64,000 bases of DNA from an uncultured Rikenellaceae bacterium (GCA_946486375.1 CAMLTW010000001.1:1-64000); one strand, 5' to 3'; positions 1-8,340 are shown, counted from the first letter of the stretch. Translations and numbers: made by a program. Notes: generated from the sequence alone by a model not told the origin.

Positions 1-336
1 TCAGGAAATTTCTATAAGGCAATACGGTTGGGATATATACTTATCTCCATTCTTGTCGGATGTATCGCATATACCAGTTTCTATGAATGGCAGAAACTGG
101 AAGGACTTGAAGAAGAAAACCGACAGATAGATAGGTTCCGCCTTCAGTTACATTCTGCATATGTTCAAATGATAGAGTTTTCTCTGCTTGGGGAAACCAT
201 ATTGGAATGGGATGCCAATGATTTGGAGAACTACCACTCCCAACGTATGGTGATGGACAGCATATTGTGCGGTTTTAAGATAGAAAAGACTCCCGAACAA
301 ATAATGCTCGGGAATCATTTGCTGATGTCGGATTGA
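1..336 (+). pseudogene. Truncated N-terminal remnant of an RteA-like sensor histidine kinase
   Basis: The frame is open from the window edge and stops at 336; a TTG at 28 is only one possible start. The visible part has one membrane segment (GYILISILVGCIAYTSFY) followed by a helical stretch with the pattern LFGETVLEW..YH..RM.MDS.LC.FK that I associate with the extracytoplasmic sensor region of RteA-type kinases on Bacteroidales conjugative transposons. Those proteins run to several hundred residues with HisKA, HATPase and often receiver domains. Here the family resemblance ends near base 280 and a stop follows within about 20 codons, so all catalytic domains are missing. The last codons overlap the terminator of the convergent gene, which suggests a recombination junction. 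Recognition is from memory of the family, not a search. Confidence 0.5.
284..313 (-). terminator. Rho-independent terminator of the gene at 338-919
   Basis: On the minus strand TCCCGA (308-313) pairs with TCGGGA (291-296), and the stem is followed by AGTCTTTTC. It lies 25 bases past the stop of the minus-strand gene and inside the 3' end of the truncated kinase frame. Confidence 0.5.
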
Positions 337-337
337 A

Positions 338-919
338 TTAGTTTACTATTTGAAATTCATGCAGGTAGCAGAAGGCATCTTCGCTCTTGCTTTGCCAGCG
401 TTCGTCAAGTGCCTTGACATCCTCTGCTGACTTTATCGGCTCTCCGCATTTTTCTTCAAGCCAAGCGAACGCATCTTCTTGGGTCTCGAAATATTCACTG
501 AGATACTCTTCCTCTGGGGAACATGCGTCCAAGAAGAACCTGTCACTGAAATATGTACCAAATTCATCGTTTGTTTCATATACTTCCATGCCTGGCTCTT
601 CCGCCTGAAAGTAATAGCGAAGATTGGGGAACGCTTCCCTCACAAGGTCAAATGTCTCACTGCATGGGGCCCACGCTGTTTCTGTGGAAAACTTCAATAC
701 ATCACCGTCCATTTCAAGTCCGTTCCAAGAGCCACGGCAACGTACATCGTTCCAATCCTTACCCAAAGCATCCACGAGACATCCCAGCCAAGTAGTCCCA
801 AATCCGTTTTCTACTGAAGGTGTCTTACGTTCTTCCAGTCCTTTCATCAACTCATACAGTTGCTTCACTTCTTTTGCGTCGCCATCTATCACATACGCAG
901 TACTGCACCAATTCGGCAT
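338..919 (-). CDS. Api92-like (DUF1281-type) protein, 193 aa
   Basis: The protein begins MPNWCSTAYVIDGDAKEVKQ, the typical opening of small cytoplasmic proteins with a ferredoxin-like fold called Api92-like or DUF1281, which are common on phages and conjugative elements. It is acidic, rich in Trp, Tyr and Phe, and has no signal peptide or membrane segment. The C-terminal third (ETQEDAFAWLEEKCGEPI) looks helical. The start at 919 is an ATG directly before the conserved N-terminus. The gene stands alone on the minus strand with its own terminator. Its biochemical function is unknown; the family assignment is by N-terminal pattern only. Confidence 0.6.
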   Translation of the reverse strand: MPNWCSTAYVIDGDAKEVKQLYELMKGLEERKTPSVENGFGTTWLGCLVDALGKDWNDVRCRGSWNGLEMDGDVLKFSTETAWAPCSETFDLVREAFPNLRYYFQAEEPGMEVYETNDEFGTYFSDRFFLDACSPEEEYLSEYFETQEDAFAWLEEKCGEPIKSAEDVKALDERWQSKSEDAFCYLHEFQIVN

Positions 920-1344
920 AATCGTAATAATTTAATTGTTGAACATTGTTTTTGTTTTCCCTCTTATCGAAGCTCTTCCGGCTTCTTGTAGGGGAATGAT
1001 TTTTATGCAGGACAGACAGCGAGCATAGGACGAACAAGACAAGTAAACAGTGACAGGATAAAGCGGAATACCCAAATCTTCGATTTGTGGAAGGCTGCCG
1101 TGAAGATCCGGGAGCCGTTAGCACAGCGGTACTTGGCGACCGTCCGTCGCTGTACCTTTGCATATGAAATCTCTCCGGCAAGGAAAGCCGGTGATGAGAG
1201 AGAATATCAATTTATTGAATATAGAAATGGGTATAAAAATGGCATTATCATGCTATTCATGATATAACAGAACGCGTTCTGACAAAAGAATGATATATTT
1301 CAATATCTTTGCCAACGTATTGTATTATATAAATGTATTGTAAT
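920..1344. other. Structured intergenic region
   Basis: No convincing gene in 425 bases. It contains a strong two-part hairpin at 1128-1156 (GGTAC/GTACC and GCGAC/GTCGC around loop CGTCC), with a TAnnTTTG-like element TACCTTTG (1153-1160) at its base. A small hairpin around 1074-1089 (CAAATC ttc GATTTG), a 14-base palindrome at 1268-1281 and the hc1 promoter are also present. A 60-codon frame at 1085-1267 has no recognisable content and overlaps the hairpin, so I do not call it. Confidence 0.4.
1268..1311 (+). promoter_or_regulatory. Promoter of the hc1 gene with an overlapping palindrome
   Basis: TATCTTTG (1304-1311) matches the Bacteroidota -7 consensus TAnnTTTG, 33 bases before the ATG. 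A perfect 14-base palindrome, CAGAACGCGTTCTG (1268-1281), covers the place where the -33 element should be, as expected for a repressor operator. Promoter likely; operator role inferred. Confidence 0.5.
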
Positions 1345-1518
1345 ATGGAAAATTCATTTGCTCAGATCAGCGAATTGTTCGCTCAGTTTTCAGAGAATGC
1401 CAAACTTCAGATTGAAAAAGGCAATAAGGCAGCAGGAATGCGTGCCCGTAAAGCGTCACTTGAACTTGAAAAGCTTCTGAAACAGTTCCGAAAAGAATCA
1501 CTGGAAGCCTCCAAATGA
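1345..1518 (+). CDS. Histone H1-like nucleoid protein (Hc1 family), 57 aa
   Basis: A small basic helical protein, MENSFAQISELFAQFSENAK then a Lys/Arg-rich second half with GNKAAGMRARKASLELEKLL. This is the pattern of the short Bacteroidota Hc1-type histone H1-like proteins, thought to bind DNA non-specifically and compact it. An in-frame ATG at 1333 would add MYCN; I chose 1345 because the conserved family N-terminus starts there. The gene has its own promoter with a palindromic putative operator and ends at a bidirectional terminator. On a mobile element such a protein may silence or package the incoming DNA, which is inference. Confidence 0.7.
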   Translation: MENSFAQISELFAQFSENAKLQIEKGNKAAGMRARKASLELEKLLKQFRKESLEASK

Positions 1519-1554
1519 TTCCTTTCGGAATACGTACATACCAGGTATCAAGTA

Positions 1555-1588
1555 AAAAGCCTCTGCGCTTCACAGCGGAGAGGCTTTT
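1555..1588. terminator. Bidirectional terminator
   Basis: AAAAGCCTCT (1555-1564) pairs with AGAGGCTTTT (1579-1588), giving U-tracts in both directions between the convergent hc1 and OmpA-like genes. Confidence 0.8.
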
Positions 1589-1611
1589 GGTTAATAATAG
1601 ATTCTCTATGG

Positions 1612-3036
1612 CTAAAACAGTTCAACTTTCGTGTGTCTGTTGGCTTCGGTCGGCAGATAGTCGGCAATTCCACCTCTGCTGATTTTTATGATCCTTTCTG
1701 CAGGAATGCCGCGCTGCTTCAGTTCCGAAACGATAAAGTCCGCTCTTGACTGGCTCAATGAATCATTGATGCCGGATGTCCCTGTAGAACTGTCCGCAGC
1801 CCCAGTAACTCTTACATGCAAGTCATATTTCTTTGCGACCCTTGCCAATTCATCCAGATTGAGTTTCTGTGAAACATCTGTCAGGCGGGCCGTGTTAAGA
1901 GTGAAAAAGAAATATACAGGAGCTCCGATACAGCTATCCGAGACATGATTCACAACCATGGGATTGTGCCCTTCAGCCGTTATGAATTTATTCGATACCA
2001 GGGAATCCGGATTCTGTTTGTCCTTGTTGTTATTGTTGTTATGAATGAATGCCGTATCGAGAGGGGATATTCCGTCCCAATGTCTGTGTTTCAGTCTTGC
2101 ACGCAATGAGTTCAACCCACTATAATTGTTTACAGGATATCCTTGTTGTCCATTCTTCTCATCTTCCAGCAAGTGCCCGTAGGTATCAAGCAGACCTTCG
2201 ATTTCCAGAATCTTCTTCAGTTCAGCAAGCGTTCGTTTGTCGCGGTCATGTTGTCCGGCATAGCGGCTGTTCTTCTCGGACAAGGCACGGGAATAATCGA
2301 TGAGCTGTTCATTCCTGTGGATGTAATGCGTGACATCAGCAGCTCGTTTCCAACCTATTTTCCCGAGATGGAAGGTGAATCCGGCTGTCAGTGATACCAT
2401 ATGATCACCCAGGCGGTTTGTTCGGCCATAGCCATCAAATTTTTGTGAGGTTGTTGTCCCCGAGAACTCCAGTACTGCACTTACCCGTTTTGAAATCCGA
2501 TATTGTCCCTGAATACCGTATGAGAAGGCGAAAGGAGAAGTCTTGTCGGAGGAATTGTGTATCAGTCCGACTCCGACAAATGGGGCAAGTCCCCAGCGTG
2601 TCTGCTCCTGTCCGGAATACCGATAACCAAGCAGGTTCCATAGCAGGTCTGCATGGACGCTATGGTAATTTTTCGTGGATAACCCGGCATCTTTGAATTG
2701 CAAACCGCTGTAATGTATGCGGGCGCCAACGGCAGGAGTAAACCATTTTCCGACGGCAAGGTTGTACGAGGGTTTCACACGTCCGAACAGATCTTCGCAG
2801 CCAAGAGGCGTTCCGAGAAAAGCGGTTGCCCCTCCGGTGACACTGACAAACCAATTGCCACTCCCGGTCCTTGGCACTACCACACCGTCAAGATAGACCG
2901 GCTGGAGGGGTTGGAACAGTTCTGTGGCATCATGGAAGAACTCATGTTGTACAGTATCTCTTTCTGTATATCGTGAATTTGCCTGTACCTGCACGGAGCA
3001 GAGAACGGCAAAGATAAGAATGATTTGTTTTGTCAT
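1612..3036 (-). CDS. OmpA-like outer-membrane protein, 474 aa
   Basis: The start at 3036 gives a clean signal peptide (MTKQIILIFAVLCSVQVQA); the longer frame upstream to 3111 adds 25 polar residues that would mask it. After the signal come roughly 230 residues with the alternating aromatic/glycine pattern of a small beta barrel (GNWFVSVTGGATAF, VGARIHYSGLQF, HMVSLTAGFTFHL), a helical linker with an Asn-rich stretch (HNNNNNKDKQN), then a C-terminal OmpA-like peptidoglycan-binding domain (VYFFFTLNTARL...DLHVRVTGAADSSTGT...LSQSRADFIVSELKQRGIPAERI). It follows the relaxase gene by 52 bases on the same strand. Such proteins are frequent cargo of Bacteroidales conjugative elements; a role in mating-pair contact is inference. 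Confidence 0.75.
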   Translation of the reverse strand: MTKQIILIFAVLCSVQVQANSRYTERDTVQHEFFHDATELFQPLQPVYLDGVVVPRTGSGNWFVSVTGGATAFLGTPLGCEDLFGRVKPSYNLAVGKWFTPAVGARIHYSGLQFKDAGLSTKNYHSVHADLLWNLLGYRYSGQEQTRWGLAPFVGVGLIHNSSDKTSPFAFSYGIQGQYRISKRVSAVLEFSGTTTSQKFDGYGRTNRLGDHMVSLTAGFTFHLGKIGWKRAADVTHYIHRNEQLIDYSRALSEKNSRYAGQHDRDKRTLAELKKILEIEGLLDTYGHLLEDEKNGQQGYPVNNYSGLNSLRARLKHRHWDGISPLDTAFIHNNNNNKDKQNPDSLVSNKFITAEGHNPMVVNHVSDSCIGAPVYFFFTLNTARLTDVSQKLNLDELARVAKKYDLHVRVTGAADSSTGTSGINDSLSQSRADFIVSELKQRGIPAERIIKISRGGIADYLPTEANRHTKVELF

Positions 3037-3088
3037 ATTCAAATGATTTTTATTTGTTATAACTTTGATTGTAATACATTTCTGCCAT

Positions 3089-4546
3089 TTATCGTTTGGC
3101 TTTTTTGCCACTGGAAGGACGCATCATGCGACTTGCCATCTTCATGCACCGGAGAGCCCAGGCACGGTTGTCCTCGTCTTCATCACGTCCCCACTTGAGG
3201 TCATTTCCGCCACCTCCGCCGCCATGTGTTTCGGCAAATGTTGTGGCATCATCGACCATTCCAAGAAACAGCATTGTCGCACAGCGCATGACTTCCGTCC
3301 CCCGTTCCGCCACGGAACACAGGAGCGTGTCATCGAACTGTTGCCGTTCGGAAGGCTTCATCTGCGCCGACATTTCCCGCCACTCATTGACCATATTCTC
3401 CAACATGGCATCCTTGAGCAGACTGTCCACTTTGGAATGTACATCACGCGAGTATTTGTATGCTTCTTCCTTCAGTTCTTCTGTCCGCTCCTGAATGGCA
3501 TCCATATTTTCCTTGAGCTCGGAAAGTTGTCGGTCAGCGGTCTGTAGCTTCTCCTGTTTGTCTGCCAATTTATTCTGGATAGCGGCCAGCTCATTTTCGA
3601 GCTTTTCTTTCTCGGCAGATAAAGTCTGTGCATCACCTTTCCGGGCTTCCATATCATTTTTGAGTGCCGACAATTGGGCTTCTTTTTCGGCCTGCTCCTT
3701 TTTCAAGTTTTCCACCATTGAAGTCAAGCCCTTGACCCTGCGCTCTGCCATCCGGATGTCCGAATGGAGAGAGGAAAGGACTTGCTGATGGCGGCTGATA
3801 TTCTCTTCTATTGTAGAGCATTCCTCTGACAGCATACGACGGTATTCTTCTGTACTGCGATGCTTCTTTCCCGTTTCGGAAACACTTGAGCCTCTGGACA
3901 TGCCCCATTTGCTATTGACTTCTGCATAAAAGTCCGTATGAAGCTGTTTCATGCGCTCGCTGAATTCATATTTGTCCTTACCGGCAAATATCTCCTTGTA
4001 CGCAAACTTCCCATCTTTGATTGGCAGCAAAGTACAATGCACATGTGGATTCAACTCATCCAGATGTACAATGAATGCGGCAATATTCTGTTCACCATAT
4101 CTGCCGCAGACAAATGAATAGACATCCTTTGCCCAACGTTCAATCTCACTCTTCCTTTTTATGTGTCTATTGTCCGCACCTTTTTCAAAATCGACTTCCT
4201 GCTTGCCAAATGCGAGTTCCTGCATCCGTGTGCGAGAGCCCCCAAAAATGATATTTACGACTGTACGGAATCTCGGTTCTTCCAAACCTTCATTGGGATC
4301 CTTTATGCCTCGTTTATGCAACAGTTCAGCCATTCGCTCAGGAATGCTCCGGCCTTTGTCGATAGGACGGATCTTACCTCCTGATACGACTTCAAAATTC
4401 AGGTGTTCACGTGTCGGGTCATAATTACCAAGGTCAGTTGCCCTTTTCCAACCTTTCTCTGTCCAATTGCGCATATGTTCATTACTCTGAGCCATTGTTA
4501 TCCCTTTGGATACATGTACGTCAAGTACCTGTTTTGCATTTGCCAT
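3089..4546 (-). CDS. MobV/Pre-family relaxase, 485 aa
   Basis: Mobilization protein expected to nick oriT and pilot the transferred strand. Motif I (NYDPTREHLNFE, residues 41-52) and the metal-binding histidine triad motif (HLDELNPHVH, 161-170, followed by CTLLPI) are both present. Residues about 240-370 form a long coiled coil rich in Glu and Lys (EKEKLENELAAIQNKLADKQEKL), and the C-terminus is basic after a Gly/His-rich patch. Start chosen at MANAKQVLDVHVSKG (4546), since the 20 upstream in-frame codons are not family-like. No second Mob protein is obvious. The gene is preceded by a 219-base gap that carries overlapping inverted repeats (candidate oriT) and is followed by the OmpA-like gene. 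Confidence 0.85.
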   Translation of the reverse strand: MANAKQVLDVHVSKGITMAQSNEHMRNWTEKGWKRATDLGNYDPTREHLNFEVVSGGKIRPIDKGRSIPERMAELLHKRGIKDPNEGLEEPRFRTVVNIIFGGSRTRMQELAFGKQEVDFEKGADNRHIKRKSEIERWAKDVYSFVCGRYGEQNIAAFIVHLDELNPHVHCTLLPIKDGKFAYKEIFAGKDKYEFSERMKQLHTDFYAEVNSKWGMSRGSSVSETGKKHRSTEEYRRMLSEECSTIEENISRHQQVLSSLHSDIRMAERRVKGLTSMVENLKKEQAEKEAQLSALKNDMEARKGDAQTLSAEKEKLENELAAIQNKLADKQEKLQTADRQLSELKENMDAIQERTEELKEEAYKYSRDVHSKVDSLLKDAMLENMVNEWREMSAQMKPSERQQFDDTLLCSVAERGTEVMRCATMLFLGMVDDATTFAETHGGGGGGNDLKWGRDEDEDNRAWALRCMKMASRMMRPSSGKKAKR

Positions 4547-4629
4547 ATTGTTTCCGTTTTGTTTTGTACAATCCATCATGTCCCAGCTTGCTGCTTGTTC
4601 GGACATGCCTCCCTGCGACGTTAGTCGGC

Positions 4630-4690
4630 AGGGGTATTAGGCTACCCACTCCCTCTGTTTCGTGGCATGTGGGCAAGCCCACTTGCCTCA
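4630..4690. other. Candidate origin of transfer (oriT)
   Basis: In the non-coding gap 5' of the relaxase gene, two inverted repeats share sequence: GTGGGC AA GCCCAC (4669-4682) and GGCAAG CCCA CTTGCC (4672-4687). A third, GGGTA/TACCC, lies at 4632-4647. Position next to a MobV relaxase and mutually exclusive hairpins are typical of oriT; no nic consensus was recognised. Confidence 0.35.
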
Positions 4691-4765
4691 TAAAACTGGA
4701 AGGATGTCAGGACTGAGATAGGGATGGATTGTTCCTGGTTATACAATTCATTTTCGTTTCCCGGT

Positions 4766-5611
4766 TCAGTCCGACAATGTCTGGGCTTTTGCCGCAAGCG
4801 ATAAAAAGGGAATACGGAACGATTTAAGGAGTTCTTTGTTCCTGTCCATATCAACACCTGCGCCGGATGTTTCGGGATTAAATACAAGCTCCGCAAGCTC
4901 TTTGGCGGTCTCGATAAACGCGCCCCATTCACCGCCGAGGTCAAGGGTGAAGAACTGCGACAGTTGTGAACTGTTATCGAATCTTGACTTACGCAACACA
5001 CGCTGGAGAGCGGCATTGGCAATACACTCTAATATTGTTTCCCTTAGTTTTTCTTCCTGTCTGACGACTTCTGCCGATACCGTATCGGTGCCATTGCCGG
5101 AAGCCTGAGAATTATCTTTACCGGCAATGGCGGCTAATGCCTGGCAAAGAGCCTGACCACATGAATGACCGGCATCCTCCGATGTCTTCTTGCCGATGAC
5201 CCATTCGGACAATATACTGCCGATTCGTGTGGCAAAGTCCGGCTCTTCCTGTTCAGTTCCGGCTATTGCATTTTTTCCAGACTGCACGGTCATGGTGATA
5301 ATGACGCTTTTATTAAGTTTTGTGCGTTCAAGTAGCCCGAAAGATTCCAGAGCATCCAGAAAGGTTCGGACAGTGGCACGATGCCAATGCCAGAATTCCG
5401 CAAGATCGGAGATTGTCACATGACATTGGTTGGGAAGAAGTTTTCGCTCCACTTTTCTTACAAATGGAGAAACAAAACCTGCCATTGATCTGTCCAGCAA
5501 GTCCCAATACGCTTCCGTCTTCGTTTTACGGTCTCCGGCTTTCTCCTTCAGGAAATCGAACACCTTGACATCTGCCAATATAAAGGTCGTATTCTCTTGA
5601 CTATTTTCCAT
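4766..5611 (-). CDS. Winged-helix DNA-binding protein of mobilizable elements, 281 aa
   Basis: Residues about 55-105 look like a winged helix (NQCHVTISDLAEFWHWHRATVRTFLDALESFGLLERTKLNKSVIITM): helix, recognition helix, then a beta hairpin wing. The N-terminal FDFLKEKAGDRKTKTEAYWDLLDRS resembles the start of replication-initiator-like and regulatory proteins seen next to mob genes in Bacteroidales. The C-terminal part is helical with no recognised domain. It begins one base after the upstream membrane-protein gene ends, so translation is probably coupled, and it precedes the oriT/relaxase segment. A role as regulator or accessory nicking factor is plausible but not shown. Confidence 0.5.
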   Translation of the reverse strand: MENSQENTTFILADVKVFDFLKEKAGDRKTKTEAYWDLLDRSMAGFVSPFVRKVERKLLPNQCHVTISDLAEFWHWHRATVRTFLDALESFGLLERTKLNKSVIITMTVQSGKNAIAGTEQEEPDFATRIGSILSEWVIGKKTSEDAGHSCGQALCQALAAIAGKDNSQASGNGTDTVSAEVVRQEEKLRETILECIANAALQRVLRKSRFDNSSQLSQFFTLDLGGEWGAFIETAKELAELVFNPETSGAGVDMDRNKELLKSFRIPFLSLAAKAQTLSD

Positions 5612-5612
5612 T

Positions 5613-6191
5613 TTACTTTGTTTTAATGATTATTACAGTGCGGAGTTTCTGAAATGCTGCCTTTGTCCGCTTCAAAGACACCATCGCGTGATGATTATCG
5701 TGTTTCTTTTCGGATATCGTTTCAGGATGCGTTGTCGTTCCTTCAGCCTTTTCTTCATCATCGCATTCGGCTGTGACCGGAGCAGAGGGATAGAACAGGG
5801 CTGCCAAAAGAATATAGTACGCAGTTACGGTAGTAGTGTACAGATACGGTTCAAAGCAGCTGACCAATGTTATAGCACTGATGCCGGCAAACAGACCCAT
5901 GGAATCATGCAAACGGCTCAGACACCTGTCCGCCAGCTTGAACGAGAACATAGCGGCACAGATAACGGTTGATACCAGGATGCCGAATTCACCAGCATGT
6001 CCACTTGCATAGACATAGTGGAAAAGCAGTAGCAGGAACAGAATCACCCGTGTATAAAGTTTGCGGGCTCTGATGTTTTGTTTCATGGAAGCGTGAAACT
6101 TTGCCATAAACCGGTATGGCTTTTTGTACAATATCAATGACAGTACAAGAGGGGTCACGCAAAAGATGAGTTGCAATATTTTCAGTAACAT
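5613..6191 (-). CDS. Unknown multi-pass membrane protein, 192 aa
   Basis: I do not recognise this protein. It has a hydrophobic N-terminus (MLLKILQLIFCVTPLVLSLIL), then further hydrophobic stretches near residues 45-65, 70-90, 98-115 and 118-135, consistent with about five membrane spans, followed by a polar acidic-then-basic cytoplasmic tail (CDDEEKAEG..., then KRTKAAFQKLR). The start overlaps the end of the preceding gene by 10 bases and the stop is one base before the next gene, so it is part of a tightly packed minus-strand operon with the winged-helix and relaxase genes. Confidence 0.55.
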   Translation of the reverse strand: MLLKILQLIFCVTPLVLSLILYKKPYRFMAKFHASMKQNIRARKLYTRVILFLLLLFHYVYASGHAGEFGILVSTVICAAMFSFKLADRCLSRLHDSMGLFAGISAITLVSCFEPYLYTTTVTAYYILLAALFYPSAPVTAECDDEEKAEGTTTHPETISEKKHDNHHAMVSLKRTKAAFQKLRTVIIIKTK

Positions 6192-6583
6192 AAGTAATAT
6201 GGTTTTTCGGGTACGTGTATAGGTGTTGCTCTGAGTTCCAAGTGGACAATATCATAAGTTGCCAAGCGGATAATGGTTTCGGCATCCACGGCCGTGAGGT
6301 TCATTGCAGCTTTTTTGATTCGCTGCTTGAATGACCGGTCCTGTTTGCGATAGATAGCCAAAGCTTTGTTCAGTTCATGTTCAGGGATGGCCCATGTGGT
6401 ACCTTCGAGGTGTGTTCCGTTTGTCTTGAACGCCCGCAGGACCAAAGTTCGGGAGACAAGGTAGTCCGTCCTGTCACTTCTTGAGATGATATGTTCTTTA
6501 TAGAGGTTGTCGTCTGCGACCTCTATCCATGTTCGGTGGGCATTGATCCAATAGACCATCTGCCTGTATAATGTATTTCTCAT
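6182..6583 (-). CDS. Unknown protein, 133 aa
   Basis: No family recognised. The chosen ATG at 6583 gives MRNTLYRQMVYWINAHRTW; a further upstream start (6610) would overlap the preceding gene. The protein is soluble and mixed alpha/beta in appearance, with a central stretch SRTLVLRAFKTNGTHLEGTTWAIPEHELNKALAIYRKQ that resembles a small DNA- or nucleotide-binding fold only vaguely. It overlaps the membrane-protein gene downstream by 10 bases and lies 13 bases after the upstream gene, so it belongs to the 8102-3089 minus-strand operon. Confidence 0.5.
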   Translation of the reverse strand: MRNTLYRQMVYWINAHRTWIEVADDNLYKEHIISRSDRTDYLVSRTLVLRAFKTNGTHLEGTTWAIPEHELNKALAIYRKQDRSFKQRIKKAAMNLTAVDAETIIRLATYDIVHLELRATPIHVPEKPYYLCY

Positions 6584-6596
6584 GATGTTGTTGTTT

Positions 6597-7049
6597 TTAT
6601 AAAAAGTCAATAAGTATGTCCTCCTTGTTCTTCTGGTATTTCAGCTTTCCGCTTTTAGAATGGAGTTGCAAGTCAAGGCAGAGATCCCCGTACATTTGTT
6701 CAAGTGAATCATATATGGTTACAAGGACGGTATGGACCTTGCCATCGGAATCAGTCTTTGCGTTCACCTTGAACATTTGGCCGAAAGATGGATTGGAGTA
6801 AGCGCATGTACTATGGCCGAACGGTTCGTCTTGCATAGGAATGTGATGATAAAGCACAATCAGTTCCATATCATCCTCCAGCATATCCATCACTTCTTCC
6901 AGGTCATAAGGATCATGCAATGGAAAAGTCAGCAGGACATAGTCCCCGTAAAACTGCGGCTCCTCCATAGTGGTTACATCGAGCAGCTGTGGCAACTGAA
7001 GGGGGACAAACGTCATAAAGTCTTTCAGAAAGTGTCGTAGCATATTCAT
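6597..7049 (-). CDS. Unknown acidic protein, 150 aa
   Basis: No family recognised. The protein is soluble with no signal peptide. The middle is strongly acidic (DPYDLEEVMDMLEDDMELIVLYHHIP) and the C-terminal half looks like beta strands (TDSDGKVHTVLVTIYDSLEQMYGDLCLDLQLH). It lies 12 bases downstream of the lipoprotein gene and 13 bases upstream of the next gene, all on the minus strand, which marks it as part of one operon. Confidence 0.5.
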   Translation of the reverse strand: MNMLRHFLKDFMTFVPLQLPQLLDVTTMEEPQFYGDYVLLTFPLHDPYDLEEVMDMLEDDMELIVLYHHIPMQDEPFGHSTCAYSNPSFGQMFKVNAKTDSDGKVHTVLVTIYDSLEQMYGDLCLDLQLHSKSGKLKYQKNKEDILIDFL

Positions 7050-7061
7050 TTGATTTTATGT

Positions 7062-8102
7062 TTATAGCGTGTGAATGTAAATCTCCATAAGCATTCCGGG
7101 TAATTCATCCAGGCGGTTGTCTCCCGAGTTCAAGATTCGGCACAAAGTCTCAAATATGGCCGGAGTCTGTACGGCAAACCGTTCAAGCTGTTCCTGGTCT
7201 TTGGAAGAAAGCATCGACAGGTGGAAACTGTCCATAGAAACGTATGGGCGCATAAGCATCCAGATATATGCGTAGGCTTGTGCTTTTGTTTGGACCTTTT
7301 GATTATGAATGTCATTGATGCAGGTTCCGGTATTAAGTATCAGTCTGCGATTGGTTCGCATGGCCAGGTAAACGAGGGCATCCTGGTGAGGTATCTCTTT
7401 ACGTTCGGCGGCAAACAAAATCTGCAAACAGCATCTTTCCGTATCACGCGTTATATCGGAAATGTCTTCATCACCAATGCTGCACAGATATGGCAAGAAC
7501 GCCCGAAAAATAGCATCCTCTTTTCCGATGAACTCTGTCATGTCATCTGTCCCGTGTATGCCATTTCGGAGAGTGTTGGCCAGCAAAGTACGATAATCCG
7601 AAATGATTTGCTTCCTGTCTCCCTTATGGATTGGGCGTTTATCTAATGACTCAAAGAATGGACGGATCTTTTCCACGGTCCGGATTAATCCATTGTCTTT
7701 GTCATTAGATGAAAGTTTTCTTTTCAATAGGAATAACTCCTGATAGGAACGTGGCCTTGACAAAGCCAGACGCGAGAACTCCAGGCGTAGGGAATCATGT
7801 ATGCCTTCGCATGTCTTACGAAGGTCTTGACCATGGATCCCAACCGTGTCCTGCCGGACATGGTTAAAAACGGAATCTCTTATGGCTTGCCATTGGCAAA
7901 GGTTTTCTGACAGCTCTTCAAATGAAACAGATTTCATCTTCCTTACTTCGAGCAGATAATTTCTGTATGTACCGGCAGGATCGCTTTCGGACTGTTCAGT
8001 CAATCCGCCATTACATGATGTGAACATGCATACCGTGATTGAAGCGGCAGCTATCATGTGTAAAAAACTTGATGCTTTAAGGTTCGTTTTTTGAATTTTC
8101 AT
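7062..8102 (-). CDS. Putative lipoprotein of unknown function, 346 aa
   Basis: The N-terminus has a basic start, a hydrophobic core (FLHMIAAASITVCMF) and a lipobox ending TSC at about residue 30, followed by a polar linker, so it should be a type II signal-peptide lipoprotein. The rest is mostly helical with many Leu/Arg heptad-like stretches and no recognised domain. It is the first gene of the minus-strand run leading to the relaxase and faces the divergent recombinase-like gene across a 238-base AT-rich gap. A surface or periplasmic role linked to mating is inference from position. Confidence 0.55.
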   Translation of the reverse strand: MKIQKTNLKASSFLHMIAAASITVCMFTSCNGGLTEQSESDPAGTYRNYLLEVRKMKSVSFEELSENLCQWQAIRDSVFNHVRQDTVGIHGQDLRKTCEGIHDSLRLEFSRLALSRPRSYQELFLLKRKLSSNDKDNGLIRTVEKIRPFFESLDKRPIHKGDRKQIISDYRTLLANTLRNGIHGTDDMTEFIGKEDAIFRAFLPYLCSIGDEDISDITRDTERCCLQILFAAERKEIPHQDALVYLAMRTNRRLILNTGTCINDIHNQKVQTKAQAYAYIWMLMRPYVSMDSFHLSMLSSKDQEQLERFAVQTPAIFETLCRILNSGDNRLDELPGMLMEIYIHTL

Positions 8103-8273
8103 ACTATATGTTTTCGTACTATTTCACGCAAAACTATATATAATTTTCTATACTTAACACCATTGGAACTGTATTTTGTGCATTTTTCAATATCGTACTT
8201 AATAGTATGATTATCAATGAAAACAAGTGAAAGGAAAAAGGACGAAAAAATAAATAGTTCGATTTTTATAATG

Positions 8274-8310
8274 GTTTGATTTGGCCACTCAAATAAAACT
8301 TGTATATTTG
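8274..8310 (+). promoter_or_regulatory. Promoter of the recombinase-like gene
   Basis: TATATTTG (8303-8310) matches TAnnTTTG, with TTTG at 8274-8277 and TTGG at 8281-8284 as -33 candidates. It leaves a leader of about 25 bases before the ATG at 8341. Confidence 0.6.
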
Positions 8311-8340
8311 CACTTGTTATCATTTGTATTGGATATTGAC

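Noticed and set aside
1085..1267. A 60-codon plus-strand frame
   Set aside because: Overlaps a strong hairpin and promoter, with no recognisable content.
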